From contig JACGZH010000002.1 in assembly GCA_014706385.1 (NCBI GenBank), positions 1,302,001-1,366,000 on the forward strand: a stretch of DNA of 64,000 nt, given 5' to 3'. The notes beneath the pieces were generated by a model. The model worked only from the letters and a program-made list of their open reading frames with translations. It was not told the origin of the DNA and ran no database searches. Shown piece by piece: positions 36,201 to 46,079 of the stretch; position 1 is the stretch's first letter; each line of letters starts with the position of its first letter. Source of the DNA: Phaffia rhodozyma (lineage: Eukaryota > Basidiomycota > Tremellomycetes > Cystofilobasidiales > Mrakiaceae). A program made the translations under genes and the position numbers.

Positions 36201-36295
36201 GATGGCGAGCCGGCGAGCTTGAGTCGTTTTGTCTCCAGGCTGGAGGGCAAACCACTGGTACTTTCGGACGGAAAAGATCTTTTGGGTGAATCCAT
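33218..36295 (-). CDS. SWI3/RSC8-like chromatin-remodelling complex subunit
   Basis: Core scaffold subunit of SWI/SNF or RSC (SMARCC family). Three exons: 36295-36025 ([12 protein letters not shown] onward), 35793 to about 35273, and about 35134-33218. The first join (GTACGT donor to CAG at 35794) gives [13 protein letters not shown]. Domains in order: SWIRM ([54 protein letters not shown]); a ZZ-like zinc knuckle ([22 protein letters not shown]); SANT ([40 protein letters not shown]); the SWIRM-associated segment [20 protein letters not shown]; an acidic Lys/Glu stretch; a coiled coil ([20 protein letters not shown]). A Pro/Ser/Ala-rich tail ends at 33218. The domain order is diagnostic; whether it serves SWI/SNF, RSC or both is open. 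Confidence 0.9.
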
Positions 36296-36843
36296 CCTCA
36301 GGTGTCTAATCGATAGTTCGCGGGTGGTGAAGGCAAGCTTTTTCTAACAGTAGGTCCGTTCGTTCCTTTGTCTGTCCGTCCGTCTGCTCTTCCAGGTCTT
36401 TTCTTCCAGAGTCAGGTTGAATGAGAATGGAGAAAGCGTGTTGGACATTTCGGTTTGAGATGTTGTGGTTACGACTTGTAACCAGAATGTTAGGGTTGGT
36501 TACGCGTTCGTTCATTCCTATCAGACGTATCCAGACTTGGGTGGATAGCTGAATTCATCAAAGCAGGAGAGGATCTGTGAAAGTGGCATATAATTGTACA
36601 GTTGAACAAGAAGCTTAGCTTTACAAAGGCGAAGAGAGGATAGAATGAGATTTTTAAAGAATTCTATGATGGAGGAGATGACTCGGGCATAATCCAGTAA
36701 GTCTAACGAAAATCAAACAGAGTACAAAGGAAAAGTCAAAGATTAATTGAACCAAAAAGAAAGAGAAAAAGAAAAAGAAAAAGAAAAAGAGGAAACGATA
36801 GATAGAGGGAAGAAGAGTCGATGCAAACAACTGTGTCTGCACG
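36296..36843. other. Intergenic: SWI3 promoter and 3' flank of the Ser-rich gene
   Basis: Upstream region of the SWI3-like gene on the left and 3' flank of the next minus-strand gene on the right. A purine-rich GAAAAA repeat lies at about 36758-36792. No gene seen. Confidence 0.5.
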
Positions 36844-38241
36844 TCAGAAGAATCCTCTGTTTGAATCGCCTGCCGATCTTACCCCGCGATCTATGGAGCT
36901 GATCGAACCCGACCAATCCTCGTCCTCCAGAGACAAGAAAGAGCAGCATCCACCAAACTTTTGCGCCCAAAAAGACCCTTCCCAGATTCTCTCCCACCAC
37001 GGAGGCTCAGAACTATCTGATATCAAATCCGGACGGGCCAAAGGATCTTCCGGTCTTGCAAGAAGAGGCGCATTGGTTAGGTAAGACGATCCGGGCAAAG
37101 ACCTAGAAGGGTATATTGAGGGCTCGGTCGATGAACGTTCTAGTGAAGTTCCTCCTGGACGCGGGGTCGAGCCTATGGACCCATAGAATGCTGTCCAATT
37201 ATCGATCGAGGCGGACCGTTCGACCGAGAGGGACATTGCCCTCCTCTTGCCTGCTACCTTTGCATTCGGAAATCGCCAACCGATGAAACTGACCGCTGGG
37301 GAGGCCAAGTCGAGCTCACCCGATCTGTCGGATGAATAGGATCCATACGCAGTTCGGAGAAGGGTTCGGGGATTGAATCGAACGGATCGGGGTGTAGGTA
37401 TTGGTCGTGGTGCAGGAGAGAGATATCCGTTCGAGGTCTCCATGATCGTGGGCTCGAGCGAGAACGATTGGGATCGAGTCCTTGTGTGCGTCAAAGAGGA
37501 TGATGATGGAAGTACGGATGAGCAGGAGGATGAGTTGGATGATGATGATGCTGACGCTGAACGTCTCTTGGCTGAGCTCTGGGAAGGATAAAGGCCTCTG
37601 GACCGTCTGGGGGAACTACTAGGAGCGTTATCGGGCGTGTCCGAAACAGCCTGAGAGGTAAGTTCAGGGTTCCGTTCTCGGCGCTGGCCAGGCGAAGGAC
37701 GACGACATCTGGATCTGGCCGAGCATGCTGTCGATCCGACAGTGTCCAGAGAGTTTGTATCATCCCAAAGAAGGGACAGAGCGGAACCCTCGGTTTCCTC
37801 TGGATCTGGTTGGTTTATATATAGATAGGATGGTGTAAAGTCTTCGCCCGAGCTAGTTTCTTCCTGTATCGATTCGGCCGTGATATCTGAAACAACGCTG
37901 AAAGAGGATGTTCTTGGATCGTGATAGAACGTTGGACGGGGAAGAACGTATAGACGGGTCGGTGAACTTGAGACTTCCTGATCTACTGAGCCACAATGAA
38001 GTAATGCTTCCTTATGTGAGTAGTTGTCTTCTATCTTTGACCAGATCGAGGAAGGAAAGCACGAACGGTAATTTGGTTTCTCAGGTCTGTGATTTCCAAG
38101 TGTGAAAGGACGACGATCAGTCAGAGACCTCTCGAAGAAACCAAATCAAACAAAAAAGAAAACAACCAAAATTAAGAAAACAGAAAATATTCCTAACTCT
38201 TTGCTCCACCCTATTTGTTCTGGTGATGTTGAAAGCACCAT
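36844..38241 (-). CDS. Ser/Arg-rich hypothetical protein
   Basis: The main exon (from about 38093 down to 36844) is open for more than 400 codons without an ATG in its first 220, so it needs an upstream start. A short exon beginning at the ATG at 38241 (MVLSTSPEQIGWSKE) joins it in phase with a GTTAGG donor and a CAG acceptor, giving SKEPEKPNYRSCFPSSIWSK. The protein is Ser/Pro/Arg-rich and probably disordered, with phosphorylation-type RS and SP motifs (SSSPRRSRGLYPSQSSAKRR). The C-terminus is more ordered and aromatic (EPPWWERIWEGSFWAQKFGG) and ends GDSNRGFF. I recognise no family. Convincing as coding because of the length of the open frame; function unknown. Confidence 0.55.
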
Positions 38242-38534
38242 GAAGACATCAATGGACAATGAAGTGCAAGAGGAAAGAAGGAAAATGAGTGAGATAGACG
38301 GTCGGATGACGCCTCATTTCAGATTGACCCCCGATGAGCCCATGTTGCCGCCCATGAGGGACGTCATGTGGTTTGACACGTGACATATGCTGTATCAAAC
38401 GCCACCGGCCAAATTCCTATTCCTCCCATCCAAAAACTCTTCCTCTCATCCTAGACTTGGAACCAATTTAGACAGTCTTTCAGCCTTCTCCATTCCTCTC
38501 TCCTCTCCTCTCCTCTCCTCTTCTTCAAGCATCT
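38242..38534. promoter_or_regulatory. Compact divergent promoter; CT-rich tract before FCF2
   Basis: Only 293 bases separate the divergent start codons. The last 45 bases before the FCF2 ATG are a pyrimidine tract of CTCTCCTCTC units (about 38488-38528), of the kind often found at fungal housekeeping transcription start sites. Confidence 0.45.
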
Positions 38535-40652
38535 ATGTCAGACACTCCGACCACTCGTAGATTGACCAGAGCGTCCACACGGTCCGCTGCTTCCTCTCCT
38601 GCTAGCTCCTCGCAATCGGTTAAAAACTTGATTAGTCCTTCGCAGACACAAGCTAGTCCTTCCAAGGCGTTTAAGATCCATAGCAACGACTCTACCCCTA
38701 AACGATCCACAGCCTCACCTAAACCACCCTCATCGGCTCAATCAGGAAAACAGACTCCTAATTCTCATTCCGTCAGTCAGTCAGTTCATACTGCCGCTGC
38801 CATCGCTTCCCCAGCCCAGCATCATTATTCAACCCGATCAACGTCACCTTCCAGAGCTCGAGGGGCCGTTCCTTCCCCATCCCACCAGCCATTATCAGAT
38901 GTAATTGCTGACGTTGTTGCCAAAGCAGTCCATGATGAGCTCGAGGAAGAAGCGATGGAAAGACAGCAGAAGGAGATTGAGCCTTTGTTCGAGGGAGACG
39001 TTGAGGGTCTCTCCCGACTGGCGCTGAGCAAGAAGCAGTCTTCAGTCAAGACTGGGACTGGGTCGACCATTGAGGCCGTCGATATTGATGGCAACGACGG
39101 AGAAGAAGAAGAAGGAACGATCATTCTGTATTCAACAGAGTCTACTCCCGTTGCTGCTTCTGTCGCGCTTCCTTCCACTACAAGCCCTTCGAAATCAAAA
39201 AATTCATCCGACACGAGTTTGATACCTACTCCTGCCCACTCTACCTCGACGTCTACCCCCGTCTCTGCCGCTTCTAACCTCTCTGCATCCCAATCGAGCT
39301 CGACCACGTCCGTCCCCTCTAACAAGACAATTGATGATGAGACCGACGTGTCCGAGCATGTTCAGATCGAAAGACTGAGCGAACAGCCAGATGAAAGTAT
39401 GGAGGACGTAGAAGACCAAGTTGGAAATTTGATCGAAGAGTCAGACTCCACTGAGGGGAATGGCTCGATCCCAAAGATGAAGGATATAGGGAACAGCAAA
39501 ATTTTATTTGAAGACTCTGAGGACGAGAGTTCTTCCTCGGAAGAATCGTCTGATGACGATGATGAAGAAGAAGATGACGAAACAGAGGGAGAGAATCATT
39601 CGGACGAGGAAGCATATCTAGAATCCCTTCTATCGAAAGCGTACGCGAACGCCGAAAGATCAGAGGAGGAAGAGCGGTTGCGCAAGGCTAGTGAGGAGAT
39701 GGTTCTCACTATGGAAGAGGAAACCAAAGAAACGTTCGTTTTCTCTTGTTGATTGGAATTCAAGAATACAAAAACTGTGCTGAAAATGTTGATTGTTTCC
39801 TTCTCACAAAATCATAAAGAAAACTTCCCTCTTTAACCGCGCCTTCGCTCCCAACACCATATTTGTCGTTCAAACAAGAAGGAAAGTTTTCTCGGGCCTC
39901 CCGAACATCGAGCTCCAAGCTATCTAGAGCCCCTCACTCGCTCTCTACCGCCACGCCAAATGCAGAAGCTGGACCATCAATTATTAAAAAGCAACATGAG
40001 TTAGATACTACGGTGGTCGAGCGAGCTCTATCCAAGAAAGAAGCTCAAGAGGTTTGTTCTCTGCCTGCTCGATATCTATCCTTCGAGATCCTCAGTTGTC
40101 CATCTGATTTGCTCTCTTTTAATACCTTCTGATTCACTTTGCTCTTTGATACCTCTTTTACTTCCAGGCAAGGAAAGCCAACGCTCCCCTTGCTTGGGGA
40201 GAGTTGCCTATGATCCCCGAAGATAAGCGGAAAGAGATGGTCAGGGAGTACCACGCTCTCAAGCTTCGGAATTCGCTAGATCCCAAGCGGTTCTACAAGG
40301 GTCAGGGATCAATTAAGCATGTGCCTGAAGTGTTCGCTGTATGTATCTTCTGCCTTCTTTCTTTGTCTGCTGTGAGTTGACCTTCGTAGTCTAATCACTT
40401 ATCCTATTTTCTTCTTCTGCTTTGTTCAATCTCGCTCTGCTCTCACAGATTGGAACACTTCATAGTCAATCCAAAGTACTCCAATCGACTACTCTTCGTT
40501 CGGAGTCTTCTGCTCGCCCAGGCTCGATCCTCAAGGAGCTCATGGCAGATGAGGAGTCCCAGGCGTATGCGAAACGAAAATTCGGAGACCTTCAAGCTAC
40601 TAGATCATACAACGGGAGGAAGCGTGTGGTTAAGAAGTCAAAGAGGAATTAG
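38535..40652 (+). CDS. FCF2: Fcf2-like pre-rRNA processing factor
   Basis: Nucleolar SSU-processome protein needed for early 18S rRNA cleavages in yeast (Fcf2/TdT-interacting factor 2 family). Four exons: 38535-39732, 39820-40051, 40168-40338, 40449-40652. The long N-terminal extension (about 350 residues) is Ser/Thr/Pro-rich, then strongly acidic (DSEDESSSSEESSDDDDEEE) with a helical segment EEAYLESLLSKAYANAERSE. The conserved Fcf2 domain follows: LAWGELPMIPEDKRKEMVRE, YHALKLRNSLDPKRFYKGQG, KHVPEVFAIGTLHSQ, ILKELMADEESQAYAKRKFG. The C-terminus is basic (RKRVVKKSKRN), as in the family. The first intron ends in AAAG (39819), which restores frame into KLPSLTAPSLP. Confidence 0.83.
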
Positions 40653-40824
40653 TTTTCAATTATATAAATGCATACCTTGGCATCAGAGTTCGTATGTTGC
40701 ATCGTTTCGCATTATTTAATTTCTGAACAGTATCATCGTGATAAATACACATCACAGATAATAGTGAGAGTCTTCTTGAGTAGACGACCGGAAAGAGGAA
40801 CATAGACAGAAGCACAGAATCTGA

Positions 40825-41142
40825 TGTTGACATTTCGGCAGTCTTGTTATAATTTCAGTTGCAGTTCGTTGCTTTTACCAAGATAGCACCCTCAGATCTT
40901 GCGCGGAGTCCCAAGGTCTTCTCTCTGAGAAGATACAACACCCTAGCTATCACTTGACTCTCTTCTCTCGCGTTTTCATTCATTTATTCCTCTTTTTCTG
41001 TTTCCTTCTCCTTTTCTATTTCTGTTTCTTCTTTCTCTTCTGGTTTCTTACCCCATTCTTACCGAGACAACTGGATGGTGTGTGTATGGCTTTAGAAGAG
41101 CAGTGAGGACTTGACTGGGAACAAGTACAAGAACGAAGAGTT
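40825..41142 (+). repeat. Dispersed repeat family, copy A
   Basis: Shares three ordered blocks with copy B: TGTTG...TTTCRGCAGT, GCGCGGAGTCCCAAGG, and the 3' core GG(A/G)TGGTGTGTRTATGG followed by CAGTGAGGACTTGA and GGGAACAAGT, then GAACGAA. The interval between the second and third blocks is pyrimidine-rich and longer here than in copy B. No terminal repeat or target duplication was identified by eye. Confidence 0.65.
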
Positions 41143-41340
41143 TGCTTTTCAACTTTTTCTTTTCTTTCGTACAACCCATCAAGTTTCTGTTAGCGCGAAT
41201 GTTTCTTATACATCATATATAGATCCTCATAGTTCTTACCTGTGGCGAAACCAGAGAGCTTTCTGCGCTGATTGATTCGATAAATCACTTAGATATAGTC
41301 CCAGCTCTCTCTATGCCTGACACTGGTTCTTTCAGGTGTG

Positions 41341-41375
41341 CGCACACACACACACACACACATACACATACACAG
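41341..41375. repeat. CA microsatellite
   Basis: CACACA run with two CATACA interruptions at its 3' end. Confidence 0.85.
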
Positions 41376-41723
41376 GCGCAAGCAAGACGGCCGAGAGAGC
41401 TGGAAAAGCAAGAGGAAGAGGCTGGCTACTGCTGTGTATCCGAGAGCCGAAAGACGAGAAGAGGGAGGAAAACAGCCAAAACAGACGAACAGAGACGAAC
41501 AGAGAAAGAGAAGAGACGAACCAACATGCTTCACTGGTCTCCTAGAGAACAGAAACCTACAGTGTAAGCATATACTATCACATTTGACAAAATCTGTGTA
41601 TCTGACTGCACTGCAACAAGTTTAAGAGCTATGATTTGGGACAAGTCTCGCCCGCTACATCCGACTGTCGGTGGTCAGTGATGCAAGTACGATATATTCA
41701 TGGGTAAGTTTGCAGTCGAATAG

Positions 41724-41796
41724 GCCCGAATAGCTAAGTGGTTATAGTGCGCCGCTCGTAACGGTGAGGTCCGTGGTTCAAATCCGCGTTTGGGCT
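41724..41796 (+). tRNA. tRNA-Thr (anticodon CGT)
   Basis: Complete 73-base cloverleaf without intron. The acceptor stem GCCCGAA pairs with TTTGGGC. The anticodon stem CGCCG/CGGTG encloses the loop CTCGTAA with anticodon CGT (reads ACG). The T loop is TTCAAAT, and A and B box sequences are in place. A T-rich run follows the gene (TTGTTTTTG), suitable as a Pol III terminator. Confidence 0.93.
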
Positions 41797-41899
41797 TGTT
41801 TTTGTTTCATCTCATGCATCCTCGGGGCATTGCTCGAAAGTTCCCAATCCTGACCATTTCACTTGTGTGCAGTTTCAGAGTAGGCAATGTAGACATCAC

Positions 41900-43372
41900 T
41901 TATATCAACCGTAACTGATGATCTCTTTACCGTCGCACAATGACTCCATCTTTTGACTGCCACGGTCGGTGAATACTTGGGCTGGGAGATAGGTATGTTT
42001 CTCTGACTCAGGTTATCTCTGTTGGTTTCCTATGTCGTTCACATATAATCCGGTTTCTGAAGACTAATGTTGATATGTTTTGGATTTGGAAACAGCGTTG
42101 CGGGTTAACTGCCAATCTATCGCGAACCCAGATCAGAGTTGCCTATGGAGAATGGAAACCCCTGAGTGAATACACCACGCACCCTGTCTTGCTCAATCTG
42201 CATGGATACTTTGATTCCTGGAATTACCAGGCCAAGGATGTTCTGCTAGGAGAAGTCTCGGTCAATCGTATCAGAATTATAGACAATGGGGACACTCTGA
42301 TTACAAAACTTAGTCCAAGGGGTAAGGCCGCGTCATTACCCTCGAAGGCAGGTCAAAAAAAGGCATCATCGACTGTGCTGTCGATACTACAGATCAGCAT
42401 CAGATAGGGCATCGTCCAGAAAGAAGCAAGCATCGTGTCTTCTCTATAGATACTTCGGAGGACGACTATGACAAACCCACTTGTACTCAGATAATACGGC
42501 CTCAACAGAAATATATTTAGGCGCGATGCCCACACATAAAGGCAGTCACATATCTTGATGGGATGGACATCCACCGGAAGAGATTGAGGCTTTTAAACAA
42601 GACATCTTGAACAAGGGACACCTCCAAAGCGTACTCGACAGACTCAAGGGCAATCCGTACGAGGTCTATCCGACATCAATATTGAAGGCCTAACACTTGG
42701 CTTTCGACAGTGTCCGAGTCCTCCTGAATACGATGGTAACTTTCGAAGCCTGCTAGAACATAAGACCACGGCTCTGTTGGCGCATATCAAGGAGGTCAAA
42801 ATAAAAGACGACCAAAGACACGTCTACGGCAATAGCAATACCAATCAATGCAATTCAAGTCAACAGCCATATTTCTTTGGATGCAACCAGCCGGAACAAG
42901 CTAAGTCGATCCGCCCGAACTTCAGCACTGACAATACACCCAGACAATCTGGACTCTCCAAGAATCGAACCAAGAGTATGACAAGGAAGGGTGTTTCAGG
43001 TCAAGTTATGTCCAGGTGTCAAACAAACAAAACATGCAGTTGAAGGACTGACAATCAAGTCCAGTAAATGGAAGCTTAGATGAAAATGGTGCACCCTGGG
43101 TTTACCAGCCGATCGCCTTCTCAACCGATAGAAGTAATTTGCACGGAGCCAAGCTAGGTTTTATCAGTCAAATCGTTTGGGCCACTCCCGAGGATCGTGG
43201 GTTGGATATGCTTACTGTTTTGCCATCATCAATCAACGAGATCGCAAACGAAGGCTTTCTGATTTCAAAGAGTTCTCTGAATCCAAATATCATAGAAAAC
43301 TAAAGTTGAAACACAACTTGTTTCTTGATTTCTATTCTTGTTGGCTTTCTTTTCCGAACATGATCATATGAA
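41900..43372 (+). pseudogene. Decayed coding-like sequence, possible retroelement remnant
   Basis: Open stretches in shifting plus-strand frames look like protein that has lost its frame. 42075-42350 gives FWIWKQRCGLTANLSRTQIR, WKPLSEYTTHPVLLNLHGYF and DVLLGEVSVNRIRIIDNGDT. 42740-43040 gives LLAHIKEVKIKDDQRHVYGN and then Asn/Gln/Pro-rich sequence. 43177-43371 is a third piece. Stops and frame changes separate them, and no splice sites join them. I cannot match the pieces to gag, protease, RT or integrase with confidence. The setting, between tRNA genes and repeat copies, favours a dead transposable element over a host pseudogene. Confidence 0.35.
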
Positions 43373-43396
43373 CATCGACAATGTTTTGTCACAATC

Positions 43397-43480
43397 GCCC
43401 TGTTAGCTCAATCGGTAGAGCGTCAGACTTTTACAACTACGATTATCTGAAGGTTGGGGGTTCGACCCCCCCATGGGGCT
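43397..43480 (+). tRNA. tRNA-Lys (anticodon TTT) with an 11-base intron
   Basis: 84 bases. The acceptor stem GCCCTGT pairs with ATGGGGC. The D arm is AGCTCAATCGGTAGAGC. The anticodon stem TCAGA/TCTGA encloses CTTTTA, then the insertion CAACTACGATT, then A; removing 11 bases one nucleotide 3' of the anticodon restores a 7-base loop, the canonical eukaryotic tRNA intron position. T arm GGGGG/CCCCC with loop TTCGACC. A run of six T residues follows shortly after (TCATTTTTT), a good terminator. Confidence 0.92.
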
Positions 43481-43767
43481 AGTCTCATTTTTTTAGATTG
43501 AGTTCTCGTATGCCTTGTTGCTGCCGAGCATCCTTCTGATACATTTGCTAAAATGAACACAAACGTTATACAGGAGATAAAAAGATGATTCTCCTTCTTC
43601 AGTAGAGCCAGTTGATTGTGAAATATTCGATATCTTGAAACGCTGACGACCTATCAATGATGAGACATGTATTCTTTACCATGTCCAACGATGATTCGAA
43701 ACTTATGTTGGCTAGGAAACAGTGATGGGTTGTCATGTGGACGTCCCTCTTTCCCTTTGTTCAACAT

Positions 43768-44017
43768 TGTTGGAGTTTCAGCAGTTTTGACATGATTTCA
43801 TCTGTTATTTGTTATCTATTCTTGAGGCATCACCTTCCGACTTCCGTTTGCGCGGAGTCCCAAGGCTCTCTTTCCGAAGAGCTATAAATTTCTAGCGGGT
43901 TTCCCTTCTGTTTTCCTGATTTCTCAATCCATCTTACTGAAACACCTGGGTGGTGTGTATATGGTGTGGGAAACCAGTGAGGACTTGAGTGGGAACAAGT
44001 GCCGGAACGAAAAGTCC
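43768..44017 (+). repeat. Dispersed repeat family, copy B
   Basis: Direct-orientation homologue of copy A: same opening (TGTTGGAGTTTCAGCAGT), the GCGCGGAGTCCCAAGG block, and the core GGTGGTGTGTATATGG with CAGTGAGGACTTGAGTGGGA and ACAAGT. It lies 87 bases upstream of tRNA-Ala. A TATAAATTT motif occurs in its middle. Confidence 0.68.
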
Positions 44018-44104
44018 AGTTGCACCCTTGTATTTCAGTAAACTAATTCAATTTCTTATTTTTTTCCATCCATTATAGAATGCATTCACAGCATTAAATA
44101 TGAC

Positions 44105-44177
44105 GGGGATTTAGCTCAGTTGGCAGAGCGCAATCTTAGCATGGTTGAGGTCGTGAGTTCGATTCTTACAATCTCCA
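44105..44177 (+). tRNA. tRNA-Ala (anticodon AGC)
   Basis: 73 bases without intron. Acceptor stem GGGGATT pairs with AATCTCC, and the discriminator is A. The anticodon stem CAATC/GGTTG encloses TTAGCAT with anticodon AGC. T loop TTCGATT. The terminator-like CTTTTTG follows directly. Confidence 0.92.
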
Positions 44178-44208
44178 CTCTTTTTGACTGCCAGCCGCGC
44201 TTTTGTCC

Positions 44209-44269
44209 TCTTCTCTTTGTTCACACCGTTGGAGCCGGAGAACATACAGTTTTGTAATGATTTGTAAAC
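44209..44269 (+). repeat. Partial match to the 5' flank of repeat copy B
   Basis: CTCTTTGTTCACACCGTTGGAG followed by CAGTTTTGTAATGATTT resembles 43747-43805 (CTTTGTTCAACATTGTTGGAG, CAGTTTTGACATGATTT), in the same orientation. It may be a truncated fourth copy or part of a local duplication that included the tRNA. Confidence 0.4.
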
Positions 44270-44317
44270 AAGAGTCAATGCAAGCAATGAAACTCCACTA
44301 AAATTCAGAGCGAAAGT

Positions 44318-44524
44318 AGACTCTCGTTCTTGCGGTTGTTCCTAGTTGAGTCCTCAGTGTCTGTCTGGCTGGCTTCCAAGATCATATACACACCACCTAG
44401 GTGTCTAGGTAAGAGTGGATTGAGAAACCAGGAAAATACAGACAAACTGACTGAAGTTTTGAAGCTCTTCAGAGTCACGTTTAAACGCTTCACGCAAGGT
44501 CTATGAGTGTTGCCTCAAAATGAT
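44318..44524 (-). repeat. Dispersed repeat family, copy C (inverted)
   Basis: The reverse complement aligns with copy B: TTGAGGCA, GAAGAGCT, TTTTCCTGGTTTCTCAATCC, then the core GGTGGTGTGTATATG and, after a short insertion, CTGAGGACTCAACTAGGAAC and GAACGAGAG. It is the most diverged copy and faces copy B across tRNA-Ala. Confidence 0.62.
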
Positions 44525-44632
44525 AAAAAAAAGTGGATTGAAGCTGATAAGAAGAGGAAAATGAAGATGTGAAGCCAAAAAGAAACCTTCCAAAGGAAAT
44601 ATTCAATATGTCCAATTGTGCCAGATATAATT

Positions 44633-44731
44633 GGCCGATTGGTGTAGTGGCTATCACAGCAGTTTTCGGTATTCGGTCGCAAGATCGATTTCGTTCGCTG
44701 CTGGTCGTCGGTTCGATCCCGGCATCGGTCT
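44633..44731 (+). tRNA. Probable tRNA-Arg (anticodon TCG) with a 26-base intron
   Basis: 99 bases. Acceptor stem GGCCGAT pairs with ATCGGTC. D arm GTGTAGTGGCTATCAC. With A at position 26, the anticodon stem is GCAGT/GCTGC (one T-G pair), placing TCG at 34-36 followed by G37 and a 26-base insertion. T arm GTCGG/CCGGC with loop TTCGATC, and a T run follows (GTATTTTTTC). If the stem were shifted one base (AGCAG/CTGCT, fully paired) the anticodon would read TTC (Glu). The standard numbering and five-base variable loop favour Arg. Confidence 0.8.
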
Positions 44732-45037
44732 AGATTGTATTTTTTCTATCTTTTCTTTTTGAACAACCTTTTGTTCATCATTACCGTAAACAAAAACCAT
44801 CAATCACTTGCGTTGACACTCACATAGTGACTTCTTCAGTCGCTATGAGTACCTGTAACGACGCGATCAGCTCACTTGACCAGAAAGAGCAGTATGCTAT
44901 GATACGCTAGTTCAGCTCAATATGTATAACATATCTCAATATATTCAATTTTTGTTGCTGCGATGATACAAAAGCTTGGATGACAACCAATGTTTATGAC
45001 CGAGAACCAAAGTTACTGAACGTCGTCCTTTTATTCT

Positions 45038-46079
45038 TCATGGCTTCGACTCCTGCTTCTCGATCGACCCAACCATCTCTTGTAAATCCTCCTTTACGCT
45101 CTCCAACGTCTCCTCTACCTTCTCTACTCCGCTATTGAATGTCCTCTGAACGTTCTCTCCAAGCTTAGAGCCAACTTTGCTCGTCCCAAAAAGAGGGAGA
45201 GCTGCATAGGGCCCCTGCTTGTCCGCTTCATCGGCTGCCTCCTTCACAGCGGCCTCTGCCTTTGTCTTCTCGACAGTGAGTTTAGTATGTTCCCGATGGG
45301 CCATCAGCTGCTCGGGCGTCTTCCACTCGGAAGAAGCTTTGTAGGTGGCTAGATCAGATGCGTTTCGGGCGACTACGTAGGCATCTAGCTCGGGACCCTC
45401 CTCCAACGGGACGGACGGAAGGCTCGAAGATGTAGAAGCATCGAATGAGGTAAGAAGCTCGACAATCTTCGATTGGGGCTGTCGAGTGATGTCCAGTCGG
45501 ATAGGAGAAGATGAACCCTCTATGAAGTTGGTGCGAGTGAAGAGAAGATCAGCCGGTTGAAGAGGTAATAAGTACAAAATCAGGTCATGGATTGCTTCCA
45601 AAACATACCTGTCCAGATGTCGACAAACTCTCGGGTCCAATATGGGTCGAGGGTTTTCGCACTCTCTTTGCTTGCCTTAGTCTCTTCTGTTGGCCTGTTG
45701 TCCTTACGGAGAGCAAACTCGAAAGGAACATTGACGTTGTTATAGGCTAAGTGTCGAAGGGGTCGCTGAATCAACTCTTTCTCATCAAGATTCTCTGGAA
45801 GGTATGTCTTTCCAAGAAACCGATGGGACTGCTGTCTAAAAAAAAATGACCCCCAGATCCAAGAATCGGGATAGAGTCTTAACAGTTTGAACTCAAACAG
45901 CAACGAACGAACTAAGAGAAGAGCACGGCGACTAACGATTTCGAACCAGTATTGGCGACAGAGAACTTCAGTCTTTCAATGGCTGCCGGAAGTGCAATTG
46001 GCTTGTCGGAGGGGTAGCTGCTGAGGTACTGTGTGAGCGACTTTACGCTAAGCTTGGCAGATTTTCTCACAGCAGACAT
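45038..46079 (-). CDS. Probable mitochondrial L51/S25/CI-B8-domain protein
   Basis: Three exons from the ATG at 46079. The N-terminus is MSAVRKSAKLSVKSLTQYLS. After the first intron the sequence is QQSHRFLGKTYLPENLDEKE, then LIQRPLRHLAYNNVNVPFEF, resembling the (R/H)FL...LP..KYHNPxVP core of thioredoxin-like mitochondrial ribosomal/complex I subunits (mS25, CI-B8). This is followed by DPYWTREFVDIWTEGSSSPI, IVELL and a C-terminal extension with two helical charged segments ending VGSIEKQESKP. Family assignment is from pattern memory and is moderate. If right, the protein acts in the mitochondrial ribosome or a related assembly. It is divergent from Mdv1 across 392 bases. Confidence 0.5.

Larger units (their letters stand above)
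40653..41723. other. FCF2 3' flank and left edge of the tRNA/repeat island
   Basis: After the FCF2 stop there is no protein gene. The stretch contains repeat copy A (40825-41142) and a CA microsatellite (41341-41375), then leads to the tRNA-Thr gene. Open frames over the CA tract translate to His-Thr repeats and are not genes. Confidence 0.55.

Noticed and set aside
40895..41142. Repeat copy A as a 5S rRNA, U-snRNA or SRP RNA gene
   Set aside because: None of the diagnostic sequences of those RNAs is present in the conserved blocks; left as an unclassified repeat.
41336..41625. Three overlapping open frames over the CA microsatellite
   Set aside because: His-Thr repeats and their downstream extensions come from simple sequence; all three frames are open over the same bases.
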